64,000 bases of DNA from Pseudomonas fluvialis (GTDB lineage Bacteria; Pseudomonadota; Gammaproteobacteria; Pseudomonadales; Pseudomonadaceae). The notes below the pieces were generated by a model, which saw only the letters and a list, made by a program, of their open reading frames with translations, was not told the DNA's origin and ran no database searches. The stretch spans positions 1 through 64,000 of the forward strand of contig NZ_NMQV01000014.1 of NCBI RefSeq assembly GCF_002234375.1. The letters run 5' to 3'. Positions 25,361 to 35,063 of this stretch are shown here, one piece after another. Position numbers and translations under genes: made by a program. The stretch's first letter is position 1. Every line of letters begins with the position of its first letter.

Positions 25361-26611
25361 ATGCCTGTTTTTTCCCGTGGCGTTGCCCTGGGCCTTTGGC
25401 TGCTGTGTATCAGCCAGGGCCTGGGCGCTGCGCCGGAGTCGCTGAGCTATGCCGACGCGTTGCGCCTGGCGCTGCACTCGGCACCGCAGAATGAAGCCGC
25501 TGCCGCAGGGCTGGAGGCCGCACAGGTGGTCCGCCAGGCTGCTGGCGAACTGCCCGATCCACAACTGATCCTCGGCCTGGACAACCTGCCGCTGGATGGC
25601 CGCGAACGCTTCAGTCTCAATCAGGACCCCATGACCCAGCGGCGCCTGGGTGTCATGCAGAGTGTGCCCAACGCGGCCAAACGTGCCGCACGCGAACAGC
25701 AGGCGGAGGCGGAGATCGGCCTGGCGCTGGCCGCCAGCCAGCTCAGTCAGCGGCAAAGCCGTTTGCAGGCGGCCCTGGCCTGGCTGGAATTGTATTACCT
25801 GGAACAGCGCCAGCCCTTGCTGGCGCAATGGCGGCAAGCCGTGGCCATGCAGCGTGACAGTTTGCCGGCGGCCCTTGCGGAAGGGCGCAGCACGCCAGCC
25901 GAGTGGCTGCAGCTGGACCAGCAATGGCTGTTGCTGGATGAGCGCGACGAGGAGTTGCAGCGTGATCTGCAGGCCGCGCGTAGCCAGTTGGCACGCTGGA
26001 TTGGCGCAGCGGCCTGGCAGTCGCTGCAAGGTCCGCCGCCGCAGCGAACGTTGGATGCCGCGCAGTTGCAGGCTGCCCTGCAGCAGCACCCGGACTTGCA
26101 GGTGCAGCGGGCGCGAGTTGTCCAGGCGGATGCCGGGTTGCAGCAGGCGCTGGCCGAAAAGCGCCCGGATTGGGCTGTGGAAGTGGCTTACGGCAACCGT
26201 GCCGGCTATGGCGACATGCTCATGCTGGAGTGGCGGGTCGATCTGCCGCTGTTCGTCGGCAGTCGCCAGGGACCGCGTATCGCCGCGCAGCGTCAGTTAC
26301 AGCGGCAGAGCGAGGCGCAGCAGGACGCCCTGTGGCGTCAACTGCAGGCCGAGCTGCAGGGCGCGCTGGCCAGCCGCCAGCAGTTGCAACAGGCCGTGCA
26401 GCGCAGCCAGACGCAGCTGGTGCCCTTGGCCGAGCAAGCCGTGACGCTGCAACTGGCGGCCTACCAGGCGGGAGGCCAGCCCTTGCAGGCCGTCTTGCTG
26501 GCGCGCCAGGCGCTGGCTGACAGCCGCCTGCGCGAATTGCAGCTACAGGGGCGCCTGAGCCAGCTCGATGCGCAGCTTTATCACCTTTACCTGGAGGAGC
26601 CGCAGCCATGA
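25361..26611 (+). CDS. cusC: TolC-family outer-membrane channel of the Cu/Ag efflux system
   Basis: A 416-residue outer-membrane efflux protein with an N-terminal signal peptide (VALGLWLLCISQGLGAAPES). The coiled-coil repeats typical of TolC/CzcC proteins follow: LSYADALRLALHSAPQNEAA at the start of repeat one and LQAALQQHPDLQVQRARVVQ at the start of repeat two. No obvious lipobox is seen. It would form the exit duct for CusBA. Start ATG 25361 has GGAGAACCGACC upstream. Its stop overlaps the cusB start (ATGA), so all three genes are translationally coupled. The CzcC alternative is disfavoured by the methionines of the pump below. Confidence 0.82.
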   Translation: MPVFSRGVALGLWLLCISQGLGAAPESLSYADALRLALHSAPQNEAAAAGLEAAQVVRQAAGELPDPQLILGLDNLPLDGRERFSLNQDPMTQRRLGVMQSVPNAAKRAAREQQAEAEIGLALAASQLSQRQSRLQAALAWLELYYLEQRQPLLAQWRQAVAMQRDSLPAALAEGRSTPAEWLQLDQQWLLLDERDEELQRDLQAARSQLARWIGAAAWQSLQGPPPQRTLDAAQLQAALQQHPDLQVQRARVVQADAGLQQALAEKRPDWAVEVAYGNRAGYGDMLMLEWRVDLPLFVGSRQGPRIAAQRQLQRQSEAQQDALWRQLQAELQGALASRQQLQQAVQRSQTQLVPLAEQAVTLQLAAYQAGGQPLQAVLLARQALADSRLRELQLQGRLSQLDAQLYHLYLEEPQP

Positions 26612-28074
26612 AGCGCGCTACCCTGATGACTTTTCTGGCCGTCGGCCTGTTACTGGCCGGCGGCCTGCTGGGCTACTGGCTGGCGATGCAGCAGCCGACC
26701 GACGGGGATGCGGGACATGCTCATGGGTCTGCCGCTGCGGATACGCCGAGCGATGAGCGCCGAGTCCTGTACTGGTATGACCCGATGCGTCCCGACCAGC
26801 ATTTCAGCCAACCCGGCAAGTCGCCGTTCATGGACATGCAGCTGGTGCCGCGCTATGCCGACCAGCAGAACGAACAGGCCGGCCTGCAGGTCAGTGCCGA
26901 GCGGGTACAGAGCCTGGGCATGCGTACCACGCGGGTCACTCGCGCCGCCTGGGAGGAAAACTGGCGACTGCCCGCCAGCCTGGCCTACAACCAGCGCCAG
27001 GTCATACGCCTGCAGGCGCGCGCCGATGCCTTTGTCGAGCGAGTCTATGGGCATGCCCCCGGCGATGTGCTGGCGGCCGGCACGCCCCTGGCTGACCTGC
27101 TGGTGCCTGCCTGGCAGGCGGCGCAACTGGAGTACCTGGCCCTGCTGGCGCATGCCGACCGAGCCTTGCAGGAGGCGGCACACCAGCGCTTGTTGTTGCT
27201 TGGCATGCCTGCCGCGGACATCGCCGAACTGTCGCGCAGTCGACGCGCGGCAGGACTCTATACCCTGCGTACCCCGGCGGCCGGCGAGCTGCAGCAACTT
27301 GATCTGCGCCTGGGCATGCGCGTCAGCAGCGGGCAGCAACTGGCCCTGCTCAACGGGCTGGACACGGTATGGCTGGAGGCAGCAGTGACTGAGCAGGCGG
27401 CGCTGCGGGTCCGTCCCGGCATGCCGTTGCGCGTACACCTGGCGGCCCAACCTGGGCAGCCGCTGGAAGCCCGGGTGCTGGCGTTGTTACCCAGCCTGGA
27501 TGCGCAGACACGTACCCTGACCCTGCGCAGCGAGCTGGCCAACCCCGAGGGGCGGCTGCGCCCAGGCATGTTCGCCGAACTGGAACTGCGTCTGCAGGAC
27601 GCGCAGCCGAGTCTGCGCCTGCCGGGTGAAGCGGTGATTCGCAGTGGCCAGCGCAACCTGGTCATGCTGGCTGAGGAGGACGGGCGCTTCGTTGCCCAGG
27701 AGGTACGCCTTGGCCGTGATAACGGCCAGTGGGTGGAAATCCTCGAAGGCCTACAGGAGGGGCAGCAGGTCGTCAGTTCCGGGCAGTTTCTGCTCGATTC
27801 CGAAGCCAGCCTGCGTGGCTTGGCCAGTCGTCCGGCGCAGGCCCCGCTGCATGAGGCGGACGGCTGGATACGCGGTATCGAAGGGCAGCGTTTGCTGCTC
27901 GAACACGGGCCCTTTGTAACACTCAACATGCCGGGCATGACCATGCCGTTTCGCCTGGCGCGTGCCGAGCTGGGCGAGGGGCTGGTGGAGGGCATGCGCG
28001 TGCGTGTCGGGGTCAGCCAGGGCGCACAGGGCTTGCAGGTGGAACGCATCGATGTGCTGGAGGTGCAGCCATGA
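26608..28074 (+). CDS. cusB: CusB-type periplasmic adaptor with fused CusF-like domain
   Basis: A 488-residue membrane-fusion protein. An N-terminal membrane anchor ([20 protein letters not shown]) is followed by a heavy-metal-binding motif ([10 protein letters not shown], then [17 protein letters not shown]). The lipoyl/barrel regions follow ([40 protein letters not shown]). From about residue 415 a CusF-like metal chaperone domain is fused ([20 protein letters not shown] with the MxxMxM set). Enterobacteria make CusF as a separate protein. Role: links pump and channel and hands Cu(I)/Ag(I) to CusA. Coupled to both neighbours by 4-bp overlaps. Confidence 0.87.
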   Translation: MKRATLMTFLAVGLLLAGGLLGYWLAMQQPTDGDAGHAHGSAAADTPSDERRVLYWYDPMRPDQHFSQPGKSPFMDMQLVPRYADQQNEQAGLQVSAERVQSLGMRTTRVTRAAWEENWRLPASLAYNQRQVIRLQARADAFVERVYGHAPGDVLAAGTPLADLLVPAWQAAQLEYLALLAHADRALQEAAHQRLLLLGMPAADIAELSRSRRAAGLYTLRTPAAGELQQLDLRLGMRVSSGQQLALLNGLDTVWLEAAVTEQAALRVRPGMPLRVHLAAQPGQPLEARVLALLPSLDAQTRTLTLRSELANPEGRLRPGMFAELELRLQDAQPSLRLPGEAVIRSGQRNLVMLAEEDGRFVAQEVRLGRDNGQWVEILEGLQEGQQVVSSGQFLLDSEASLRGLASRPAQAPLHEADGWIRGIEGQRLLLEHGPFVTLNMPGMTMPFRLARAELGEGLVEGMRVRVGVSQGAQGLQVERIDVLEVQP

Positions 28075-31000
28075 TTGCGCGCATCATCCGCTGGTCTTTG
28101 CAGCAGCGCCTGCTGGTGCTGCTGAGCACGCTGCTGCTCAGCGCCTGGGGACTGTGGTCGCTCCAGCAGACCCCGCTGGATGCCCTGCCTGACCTGTCCG
28201 ATCCGCAGGTGATCATCCGCACCAGCTACCCCGGACAGGCTCCGCAGCTGGTCGAGCAGCAGGTGACCTATCCACTGGCCAGCAGCCTGCTGGCCGTGCC
28301 GGGTGCACAGACGGTGCGCGGCTATTCCTTCTATGGCGATTCCTTCATCTATGTGCTGTTCGAGGAGGGCACCGACCTGTACTGGGCACGCTCGCGCGTG
28401 CTGGAGTACCTCAACCAGGCGCAGGGGCGCCTGCCGCCGGGCGTGCAGAGCAGCCTGGGGCCGGATGCCACCGGGCTGGGCTGGATCTTCCAATACGCCC
28501 TGGTCGATCGTAGTGGCCGCCATGACCTCGCCGAGCTGCGCGCCCTGCAGGATTGGTTCCTGCGCTATGAGCTGACCAGCCTGCGCAATGTGGCCGAGGT
28601 TGCCAGCCTGGGAGGCATGGTGCGCCAGTACCAGGTCGTGCTCGACCCGCAAAAGTTACTGGTCTACGGGATCACCCCGCAACAGGTGGAGCAGGCTTTG
28701 CAGGCCGCCAACCAGGAAAGCGGTGGCGCCGTGCTGGAGCTCGCCGAGCGCGAGTACATGGTCCGCGCCACTGGCTACTTGCAGAGCCTGGAGGATTTCC
28801 GCCAGGTGCCGTTGCGTGTGGATGCGCGAGGCGTGCCGGTGTTGCTTGGCCAGGTGGCACATATCCAGCTGGGGCCGGAGATGCGCCGCGGCGTTGCCGA
28901 GCTGGATGGCGAAGGCGAGGTGGTCGGTGGCGTCGTGATCCTGCGTGCCGGCAAGGATGCCCGGGCCACCCTCGCGCTGCTGCACGAGAAACTGCAGCAA
29001 CTGCGCGCCAGCCTGCCGCCAGGCGTGGAGATCGTCACCACTTACGATCGTAGCGAACTGATTGATCGCGCCATCGGCTACCTGGGTGGCAAGCTGGTCG
29101 AGGAGTTCATCGTCGTGGCCGTGGTCTGCCTGTTGTTCCTGGGCCACCTGCGTTCCTCGTTGGTGGCGGTGATCAGCCTGCCGCTGGGGGTGCTGCTGGC
29201 CTTCATCGTCATGCACTGGCAGGGCGTCAATGCCAACCTGATGTCGCTCGGTGGTATCGCCATCGCCATCGGCACCATGGTCGATGCGGCGCTGGTGATG
29301 ATCGAGAACGCGCACAAGCGCATCGAGGCCTGGCAGCAGGCGCATCCCGGGCAGCGTCTGCACGGTGCGCAACACTGGCAGCTGATCGGCGATGCGGCCG
29401 AGGAGGTGGGGCCAGCGCTGTTCTTCAGCCTGCTGATCATTACCCTGTCGTTCATTCCGGTATTCAGCTTGCAGGCGCAGGAGGGCCGGCTGTTCGGCCC
29501 GCTGGCGTTTACCAAGACCTATGCCATGGCGGCGGCGGCGGGCCTGTCGGTGACCCTGGTGCCGGTACTCATGGGCTACTGGATTCGTGGACGCATCCAC
29601 GGTGAGCAGCGCAATCCGTTGAATCGCTGGCTGATTGCCGCCTACCGGCCGCTGTTGCTGCGCGTGCTGGCCTGGCCGCGACTGACCCTGGCGTTGGGAC
29701 TGCTGTTGCTGCTGTCCTGCCTGTGGCCGCTGAGTCGCTTGGGTGGCGAGTTCCTCCCGCCGCTGGATGAAGGCGACTTGCTGTACATGCCTTCGGCACT
29801 CCCCGGGCTGTCTGCCAACAAGGCGAGCGAGCTGCTCCAGCAAACCAATCGGATGATCCGTACGGTACCCGAGGTAGAGCGGGTGATGGGTAAGGCCGGG
29901 CGTGCCGAGACGGCTACCGACCCGGCACCGCTGGAAATGTTCGAAACCAGCATTCGCCTGCGGCCCCGTGACGAGTGGCGCCCCGGCATGACCCCGGAGC
30001 GCCTGCTCGAAGAGCTGGATCGCGCGGTGCAGGTGCCTGGCCTGGCGAATGTCTGGGTGCCGCCGATTCGCAACCGCATCGATATGCTGGCCACCGGGAT
30101 CAAGAGTCCGCTGGGCATCAAGGTCAGCGGGCCGTCACTGCAGCTCATCGAGCAGGTGGCGCAGGCGGTCGAAGCCCAGGCGCGCCAGGTGCCGGGGGTA
30201 ACGTCGGCGCTCGCCGAGCGCCTGGTGGGTGGCGCCTACCTGGATGTGCAGATCGACCGGCGAGCTGCCGCGCGCTTCGGTCTGAACATTGCCGACGTGC
30301 AGGCACTGGTGGCCGGGGTGGTTGGTGGTCGCACTATCGGCGAGGTGGTCGAGGGGCAGGCGCGTTTCCCGATCAGCCTGCGCTATCCGCGGGCCTGGCG
30401 CGATAGTCCGGAGGCGTTGCGGCGGCTGCCGCTGCTCAGCCCGTCTGGGCAGCAGTTGCGCCTCGGTGATGTGGCGCAGATCAGCCTGAGCGAGGGGCCG
30501 CCGATGCTGCGTAGCGAGAATGCGCGCCTGGCGGGTTGGGTCTACGTGGACATTCGTGGTCGTGACCTGCTGTCGACGGTGCGTGAGCTGGAGCAGCGCA
30601 TTGCCCGCGAAGTGGCTTTGCCGGCCGGCGTTGCCCTGGCCTATGCCGGCCAGTTCGAGTACCTGCAGCGTGCCAATGCGCGCCTGGCCTGGGTACTGCC
30701 GGCGACCCTGCTGATCATCTTCGTGCTGCTCTACCTGACCTTCCGGCGTGTTGGCGAGGCCCTGCTGATCATGGCCAGCTTGCCGTTTGCGCTGATCGGC
30801 GGGGTATGGCTGCTCTACCTGCTGGACTTCAACCTGTCGGTGGCCACGGCGGTCGGCTTCATCGCCCTGGCCGGTGTGGCGGCGGAGTTCGGGGTGATCA
30901 TGTTGCTCTACTTGGATAATGCCTGGCGAGCCCGCCAGGCCGCAGGCGCGAAGAGTGTCCAGGCCTTGCAGGAGGCGCTGGTGGAGGGCGCGGTGCTGCG

Positions 31001-31208
31001 GGTGCGGCCCAAGGTGATGACTGTGGCGGTGCTGGTAGTCGGGCTGTTGCCGATGTTCTGGGGCAGCGGCAGCGGTGCCGAGATCATGCAGCGTATCGCC
31101 GCACCGTTGGTGGGCGGCATGCTCAGCGCGCCCTTGCTGTCACTGTTGCTGTTGCCGGCGGCCTATGGCCTGTTGCAGCGTTGGCGTCTGGCGCGCGGCG
31201 GTAGTTGA
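28071..31208 (+). CDS. cusA: CusA-type Cu(I)/Ag(I) RND efflux pump
   Basis: A 1045-residue heavy-metal RND transporter with twelve membrane segments and two large periplasmic loops. [20 protein letters not shown] opens loop one; the proton relay acid lies in [20 protein letters not shown]. Three methionines that line the metal path of E. coli CusA fall at exactly the same numbers here: Met573 (LYMPSALPG), Met623 (APLEMFET) and Met672 (RIDMLATG). As I recall, zinc/cobalt CzcA pumps differ at the last of these, so Cu(I)/Ag(I) specificity is well supported. The ATG overlaps the cusB stop. No CusRS two-component genes are in the window. Confidence 0.9.
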   Translation: MIARIIRWSLQQRLLVLLSTLLLSAWGLWSLQQTPLDALPDLSDPQVIIRTSYPGQAPQLVEQQVTYPLASSLLAVPGAQTVRGYSFYGDSFIYVLFEEGTDLYWARSRVLEYLNQAQGRLPPGVQSSLGPDATGLGWIFQYALVDRSGRHDLAELRALQDWFLRYELTSLRNVAEVASLGGMVRQYQVVLDPQKLLVYGITPQQVEQALQAANQESGGAVLELAEREYMVRATGYLQSLEDFRQVPLRVDARGVPVLLGQVAHIQLGPEMRRGVAELDGEGEVVGGVVILRAGKDARATLALLHEKLQQLRASLPPGVEIVTTYDRSELIDRAIGYLGGKLVEEFIVVAVVCLLFLGHLRSSLVAVISLPLGVLLAFIVMHWQGVNANLMSLGGIAIAIGTMVDAALVMIENAHKRIEAWQQAHPGQRLHGAQHWQLIGDAAEEVGPALFFSLLIITLSFIPVFSLQAQEGRLFGPLAFTKTYAMAAAAGLSVTLVPVLMGYWIRGRIHGEQRNPLNRWLIAAYRPLLLRVLAWPRLTLALGLLLLLSCLWPLSRLGGEFLPPLDEGDLLYMPSALPGLSANKASELLQQTNRMIRTVPEVERVMGKAGRAETATDPAPLEMFETSIRLRPRDEWRPGMTPERLLEELDRAVQVPGLANVWVPPIRNRIDMLATGIKSPLGIKVSGPSLQLIEQVAQAVEAQARQVPGVTSALAERLVGGAYLDVQIDRRAAARFGLNIADVQALVAGVVGGRTIGEVVEGQARFPISLRYPRAWRDSPEALRRLPLLSPSGQQLRLGDVAQISLSEGPPMLRSENARLAGWVYVDIRGRDLLSTVRELEQRIAREVALPAGVALAYAGQFEYLQRANARLAWVLPATLLIIFVLLYLTFRRVGEALLIMASLPFALIGGVWLLYLLDFNLSVATAVGFIALAGVAAEFGVIMLLYLDNAWRARQAAGAKSVQALQEALVEGAVLRVRPKVMTVAVLVVGLLPMFWGSGSGAEIMQRIAAPLVGGMLSAPLLSLLLLPAAYGLLQRWRLARGGS

Positions 31209-31271
31209 AGGCTTGCGTCGCGTCCGGCGCTTGCCGACACTGGCGGCGCTGGCGCGACAGGAGGGCAGGCG

Positions 31272-31613
31272 ATGCAGCGGCTGGATCTTAAGGTGCGCCT
31301 GATGCTGGGCGATGAGATTGCCATGGGGCCGGGCAAGGCCGATCTGCTCGAGGCCATCGAGCGGGAAGGCTCGATCAGTGCGGCAGCCCGTGCGCTGGGC
31401 ATGTCCTACCGGCGTGCCTGGTTGCTGGTGGAAACCATGAACCGCTGCTTCAGCCAGCCCCTGGTGCAGGCCCTGGCCGGCGGTCGCCAGGGTGGTGGTG
31501 CCCAGCTCAGCGACGAAGGCCGCCAGGTGCTGCAGCGCTACCGCCAGTTGCAGGCGCGCCTGCGCGCAGTGGCCGAGCAGGACTGGCCGGAACTGGCCGC
31601 GTTGTTGCGCTGA
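31272..31613 (+). CDS. ModE-like winged-helix regulator (N-terminal domain only)
   Basis: A 113-residue protein equivalent to the DNA-binding domain of ModE: LDLKVRLMLGDEIAMGPGKA, then LLEAIEREGSISAAARALGM SYRRAWLLVETMN (helix-turn-helix), then GGGAQLSDEGRQVLQRYR. The molybdate-binding TOBE domains of full ModE are absent. Such stand-alone domains regulate molybdenum or other metal genes in some bacteria; no mod genes are nearby. It lies 63 bp after cusA in the same direction and could be read through from the copper operon, with AGGAGGGCAGGCG before its ATG. Confidence 0.85.
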   Translation: MQRLDLKVRLMLGDEIAMGPGKADLLEAIEREGSISAAARALGMSYRRAWLLVETMNRCFSQPLVQALAGGRQGGGAQLSDEGRQVLQRYRQLQARLRAVAEQDWPELAALLR

Positions 31614-31680
31614 ACGGCGGTCGGTTTTTCCCGGCTGCGGCAAAAAATGCCATTGCTCCCGGCAGGGTTATCTGACTTAA

Positions 31681-31705
31681 TCGCCAGCTTTTTTAATGCT
31701 GGCGA
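31681..31705. terminator. hairpin upstream of the Tsx-like gene
   Basis: An 8-bp stem TCGCCAGC (31681-31688) / GCTGGCGA (31698-31705) with a T-rich nine-base loop lies in the 119-bp gap between the ModE-like gene and the outer-membrane channel gene. It has no T-tract behind it; it may be a weak terminator or a leader structure. Confidence 0.35.
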
Positions 31706-31732
31706 TGGCCAGCCGCCTTCAGGAGTATTCCT

Positions 31733-32539
31733 ATGACGCACACCTACCGCGCGCTGGCCCTGGCCGCTTCGCTGACTGTCGCCACGCCGGCGCTGGCTGG
31801 CGAGCTGCTGCACTGGCAGAACAACAGCCTGAGCTACCTGTATGGTCATGACTACAAGGTCGATCCGGGCATCCAGCAAACCGTGACCTTCGAACATGCC
31901 AGTGGCTGGCGTTTCGGTGACCTGTTCTTCTTCACCGACCTGATTCACTACAACGGCGGGCAGAACGGTGCCGGTGATAGCCGTACCTTCTACGGCGAGC
32001 TGTCGCCGCGACTGAGCCTGGGCAAGGTCTTCGACATGCCGCTGAGCATCGGCCCGATCAGTGACGTGCTGCTGGCGACCACCTACGAGTTTGGTGAAGA
32101 TGATGTCGAAAGCTACCTGATCGGCCCGGGCTTCGACCTGGCGGTGCCGGGCTTCGATTACTTCCAGCTCAACGTCTACCGTCGCGAAACCGATGGCAAG
32201 CGCGCCGGCAGTGGTGTCTGGCAGGTGACTCCGGTGTGGGGCTACACCCTGCCGGTGGGCAACTCGGACATCCTCATCGACGGCTTCATCGACTGGGTGG
32301 TCGATAACGATGACAACGGCCCGGCTGGTGAGTATCACGCCAACCTGCACATCAACCCGCAGATCAAGTATGACCTGGGCAAGGCGCTGAGCTGGGGCGA
32401 GAAGCAGTTCTACGTCGGTGTGGAATACGACTACTGGAAGCACAAGTACGGCATCCAGGACGGTGGTTTCGTCAGCGACAACTTCGTCGGTTCGACCAAG
32501 CAGAACACCGCCAGCCTGCTGCTCAAGGCGCACTTCTAA
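31733..32539 (+). CDS. Tsx/OmpK-like outer-membrane nucleoside channel
   Basis: A 268-residue outer-membrane protein with a signal peptide (ALALAASLTVATPALAGELL) and a mature part made of alternating amphipathic strands ending in the aromatic C-terminus LLLKAHF required for barrel assembly. LHWQNNSLSYLYGHDYKVDP and WRFGDLFFFTDLIHYNGG are typical of the nucleoside-specific channel-forming (Tsx/OmpK) family. It probably lets nucleosides or similar small solutes cross the outer membrane. Ribosome-binding site CAGGAGTATTCCT is strong. It stands alone; a strong hairpin follows its stop. Confidence 0.82.
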   Translation: MTHTYRALALAASLTVATPALAGELLHWQNNSLSYLYGHDYKVDPGIQQTVTFEHASGWRFGDLFFFTDLIHYNGGQNGAGDSRTFYGELSPRLSLGKVFDMPLSIGPISDVLLATTYEFGEDDVESYLIGPGFDLAVPGFDYFQLNVYRRETDGKRAGSGVWQVTPVWGYTLPVGNSDILIDGFIDWVVDNDDNGPAGEYHANLHINPQIKYDLGKALSWGEKQFYVGVEYDYWKHKYGIQDGGFVSDNFVGSTKQNTASLLLKAHF

Positions 32540-32553
32540 GCGCCTGCTAAACG

Positions 32554-32583
32554 CCTCGAACAGCCAGCCCTGGCTGTTCGAGG
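32554..32583. terminator. long perfect hairpin between convergent genes
   Basis: A 14-bp perfect stem, CCTCGAACAGCCAG (32554-32567) with CTGGCTGTTCGAGG (32570-32583), lies between the Tsx-like gene and the cytochrome gene transcribed towards it. It is symmetrical, so can serve both directions, but lacks a T-tract. Confidence 0.6.
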
Positions 32584-32606
32584 TGCGTCACCCGGCCGCT
32601 GCTGAC

Positions 32607-33233
32607 TCAGGGTTCCAGTTGCTGGAGGAAACTGGCCAGGGCGTTGATCTCCTGGTCAGTGAACTTCTCGGCGATGGTCAGCATCACCGAGCCGGCGCGG
32701 CTGGGGTCCTTGTCGCGGAAGCGGGTCAATGCCTTGCGTACGTACTCGGCAGGCTGGCCGGCCAGGCGCGGCATGCTTTCCTGGCCTTCGCCCTGGGCAC
32801 CATGGCAGGCCACACAAATCCTCGAGAACATGGCCTGGCCCTGCTGCAGAAGGGCCGGATCGACCGGCTCCTTGGGTGCCTTGACCTGCTGCTGGCTGAA
32901 GTACACGGCGATGTCCACGCGCTCCTCCAGGGTCAGGGTCTTGGCCAGCTTGCTCATCACGAAATCGCTGCGCTGGCCATTGGCGAATTTCTCGAAGGCA
33001 TTGAACAGGTAGATCGGACTCTGCTGCGCCAGGTTGGGAATGTAGGCGCGCTTGCTGTTGCCGGTTTCGCCGTGGCAGTAGCTGCAGAAGCGTACCCGCT
33101 CTGCGCCACTGGCGTAGGCCTGTTCGCGCAGTTGCGGGTCGGCAGTGATGCGGTTGAAGCGTTCCAGTGCTTCTTCACTGGCCATGACGCTGCCGGTCAG
33201 GCAGCCGAGTAGAGCAATGACGATGACACGCAT
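32607..33233 (-). CDS. dihaem c-type cytochrome (cytochrome c4-like)
   Basis: A 208-residue periplasmic electron carrier. A signal peptide (RVIVIALLGCLTGSVMA) precedes two cytochrome c domains with haem motifs CSYCH (around residue 50) and CVACH (around residue 140). Possible axial methionines lie in the downstream segments (VMSKLAKTLT; ESMPRLAGQP). The two-domain plan resembles cytochrome c4, which shuttles electrons to terminal oxidases. No oxidase gene is adjacent. It is transcribed alone, convergent with the Tsx-like gene and divergent from yjdM. Confidence 0.85.
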   Translation of the reverse strand: MRVIVIALLGCLTGSVMASEEALERFNRITADPQLREQAYASGAERVRFCSYCHGETGNSKRAYIPNLAQQSPIYLFNAFEKFANGQRSDFVMSKLAKTLTLEERVDIAVYFSQQQVKAPKEPVDPALLQQGQAMFSRICVACHGAQGEGQESMPRLAGQPAEYVRKALTRFRDKDPSRAGSVMLTIAEKFTDQEINALASFLQQLEP

Positions 33234-33430
33234 GGGCGTAAATCCTTGGACGCAGGCGGCACGCTGAACAGGGAGTACCTCGAAAGAGGTGATGGTGGGT
33301 CACTATAAGGATCTGCCGGCACTTTTCCCCGTAGCAGATCAATGAAATGGCAGGTTTTTGCCGGTGTCTGATCGTCATCCCGGTCAACGGCGTACAATGC
33401 CGCGCTTTCCCATTCCGTCGAGGAGTTTCC

Positions 33431-33772
33431 GTGAGCCAGTTGCCACCCTGCCCGCAATGCGCCAGTCCCTATAGCTATGCCGACGGTGATCTGCTGATTT
33501 GCCCCGAATGTGCCCACGAGTGGTCGGCCGCGGGCGACAGCGATGCCGTCGACGCTGATGCGCCGATCAAGGATGCGGTAGGTAACCTGTTGCAGGACGG
33601 CGATACCGTTACGGTGATCAAGGACCTCAAGGTCAAGGGCAGCTCGCTGGTGGTCAAGGTCGGCACCAAGGTGAAGAACATCCGTCTGTGCGGCGGCGAC
33701 CACGACATCGACTGCAAGATCGACGGCATCGGCGCGATGAAGCTCAAGTCGATGTTCGTGCGCAAGGTCTGA
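33431..33772 (+). CDS. yjdM: PhnA/YjdM-family zinc-ribbon protein
   Basis: A 113-residue protein of the PhnA (YjdM) family. The N-terminal zinc ribbon uses [13 protein letters not shown] and [10 protein letters not shown]. The C-terminal SH3-like part is [20 protein letters not shown] through [18 protein letters not shown]. Despite the old name, members are not shown to hydrolyse phosphonoacetate as a rule; the role is unclear. The start is GTG at 33431 with GAGGAGTTTCC upstream; an upstream ATG at 33347 has no family match. Convergent with algW. Confidence 0.88.
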   Translation: MSQLPPCPQCASPYSYADGDLLICPECAHEWSAAGDSDAVDADAPIKDAVGNLLQDGDTVTVIKDLKVKGSSLVVKVGTKVKNIRLCGGDHDIDCKIDGIGAMKLKSMFVRKV

Positions 33773-33783
33773 TCACCCTGCTG

Positions 33784-33816
33784 CCGGCCGGCCAGCGCGC
33801 AGCGCGGGCCGGCCGG
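33784..33816. terminator. hairpin between convergent yjdM and algW
   Basis: A 10-bp stem CCGGCCGGCC (33784-33793) / GGCCGGCCGG (33807-33816) with a 13-base loop sits in the 49-bp gap between the two stops. Very GC-rich, no T-tract; probably a bidirectional barrier. Confidence 0.5.
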
Positions 33817-33821
33817 GGTGT

Positions 33822-34961
33822 CTACTGCTCGCCGGCGGTCGGGCGGACGCCGACCTCGGCGCTGAGTTGCAACAGCTTGCCATCGCGGAGGATTTCGATC
33901 TGGATGCGTTGTCCTGGCTGGGTGCGTGCCACCTGGTTCATGGAGCGCCGGCCATTGCTGGCTGCCTCGCCGTCGATACTCAGGATGATGTCGCCGGGCA
34001 GCAGGTTGGCCTGCTGCGCCGGGCTGCCCCGGTAGATCCCGGCGACCAGGATGCCGGCGCGCCCCTGCAGGCCGAAAGCCTCGATCAGTTCTGGGGTCAG
34101 TTGCTGCACTTCGATGCCCAGCCAGCCGCGGATCACCCGGCCGTGCTCGATGATCGACTGCATCACCTCCATGGCCAGCTTGACCGGGATGGCAAAGCCG
34201 ATGCCCTGCGAACCGCCGGACTTGGAAAAGATCGCGGTATTGATGCCGACCAGCTGGCCTTCCGCATCAATCAGCGCTCCCCCCGAGTTGCCGGGGTTGA
34301 TCGCTGCATCGGTCTGGATGAAGTCCTCGTAGGTGTTGAGGCCCAGCTGGTTGCGTCCGGTGGCGCTGATAATGCCCATGGTCACCGTCTGCTGCAGGCC
34401 GAAGGGATTGCCGATGGCCAGCGCCACATCGCCAATGCGGATGCGGTCGGAGCGCCCGACGGCAATCGCCGGCAGGTCGGGTAGGTCGATCTTGAGCACC
34501 GCGAGGTCGGTTTCCGGGTCGCTGCCGACCAGACGCGCCAGGGTTTCCCGGCCGTCCTTGAGGGCTACGATGATCTGGTCGGCGCCGGCGATGACGTGGT
34601 TGTTGGTGAGCAGGTAGCCCTCGTGGCTGATCAGCACCGCCGAACCGAGGCTGGACTCCATGCGTTGCTGGCGCGGCAGGTTGTCACCGAAGAACTGACG
34701 GAATTGCGGGTCCTCCATGAGCGGGTGCATGGCACGGCTGACCAGCTTGCTGGTGTACAGGTTGGCGACTGCCGGCGAGGCCTTGTCCACCGCGTTGGCA
34801 TAGGAATAGGTGGCCGCCAGCGAGCGGGCGCCAAGCAGAGCCTGGCCGTGCGCGCCGGGCTGGTCCAGGCCGACCCAGTGGGGGTAGCGCTGGATGAGCA
34901 GTAACGCCAGCAGCAGGCCGGCCAGCAGCGGCCAGCCAAAGTAACGCAAGGCCTGGTTCAT
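33822..34961 (-). CDS. algW: AlgW (DegS-type) periplasmic serine protease
   Basis: A 379-residue membrane-anchored HtrA-family protease. One N-terminal anchor (WPLLAGLLLALLLIQRY) leads into a trypsin-like domain with catalytic His in LLTNNHVIAGADQIIVALKD, Asp in DPETDLAVLKIDLP and Ser in AAINPGNSGGALIDAEGQLV. One PDZ domain follows (GWLGIEVQQLTPELIEAFGL; LLPGDIILSIDG). It senses misfolded outer-membrane proteins and makes the first cut in the anti-sigma factor MucA, freeing AlgU and so controlling alginate and envelope stress. Start ATG 34961. It is divergent from the Nif3 gene; algW next to Nif3-cysD is the order I recall in P. aeruginosa. Confidence 0.9.
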   Translation of the reverse strand: MNQALRYFGWPLLAGLLLALLLIQRYPHWVGLDQPGAHGQALLGARSLAATYSYANAVDKASPAVANLYTSKLVSRAMHPLMEDPQFRQFFGDNLPRQQRMESSLGSAVLISHEGYLLTNNHVIAGADQIIVALKDGRETLARLVGSDPETDLAVLKIDLPDLPAIAVGRSDRIRIGDVALAIGNPFGLQQTVTMGIISATGRNQLGLNTYEDFIQTDAAINPGNSGGALIDAEGQLVGINTAIFSKSGGSQGIGFAIPVKLAMEVMQSIIEHGRVIRGWLGIEVQQLTPELIEAFGLQGRAGILVAGIYRGSPAQQANLLPGDIILSIDGEAASNGRRSMNQVARTQPGQRIQIEILRDGKLLQLSAEVGVRPTAGEQ

Positions 34962-35063
34962 GGAGACATCCTGAGGGTTGTCGAGGCACGGGCGGCCCCT
35001 TAAGGTGGCGGCCATTATAGGCGGCAGCCGCCGCGCTGCGTACTGTTCGAGGAAGTCCCTGCC

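Noticed and set aside
28656..29843. 395-residue frame opposite cusA
   Set aside because: Antisense to conserved RND coding sequence with the E. coli methionine positions; no homologous pattern.
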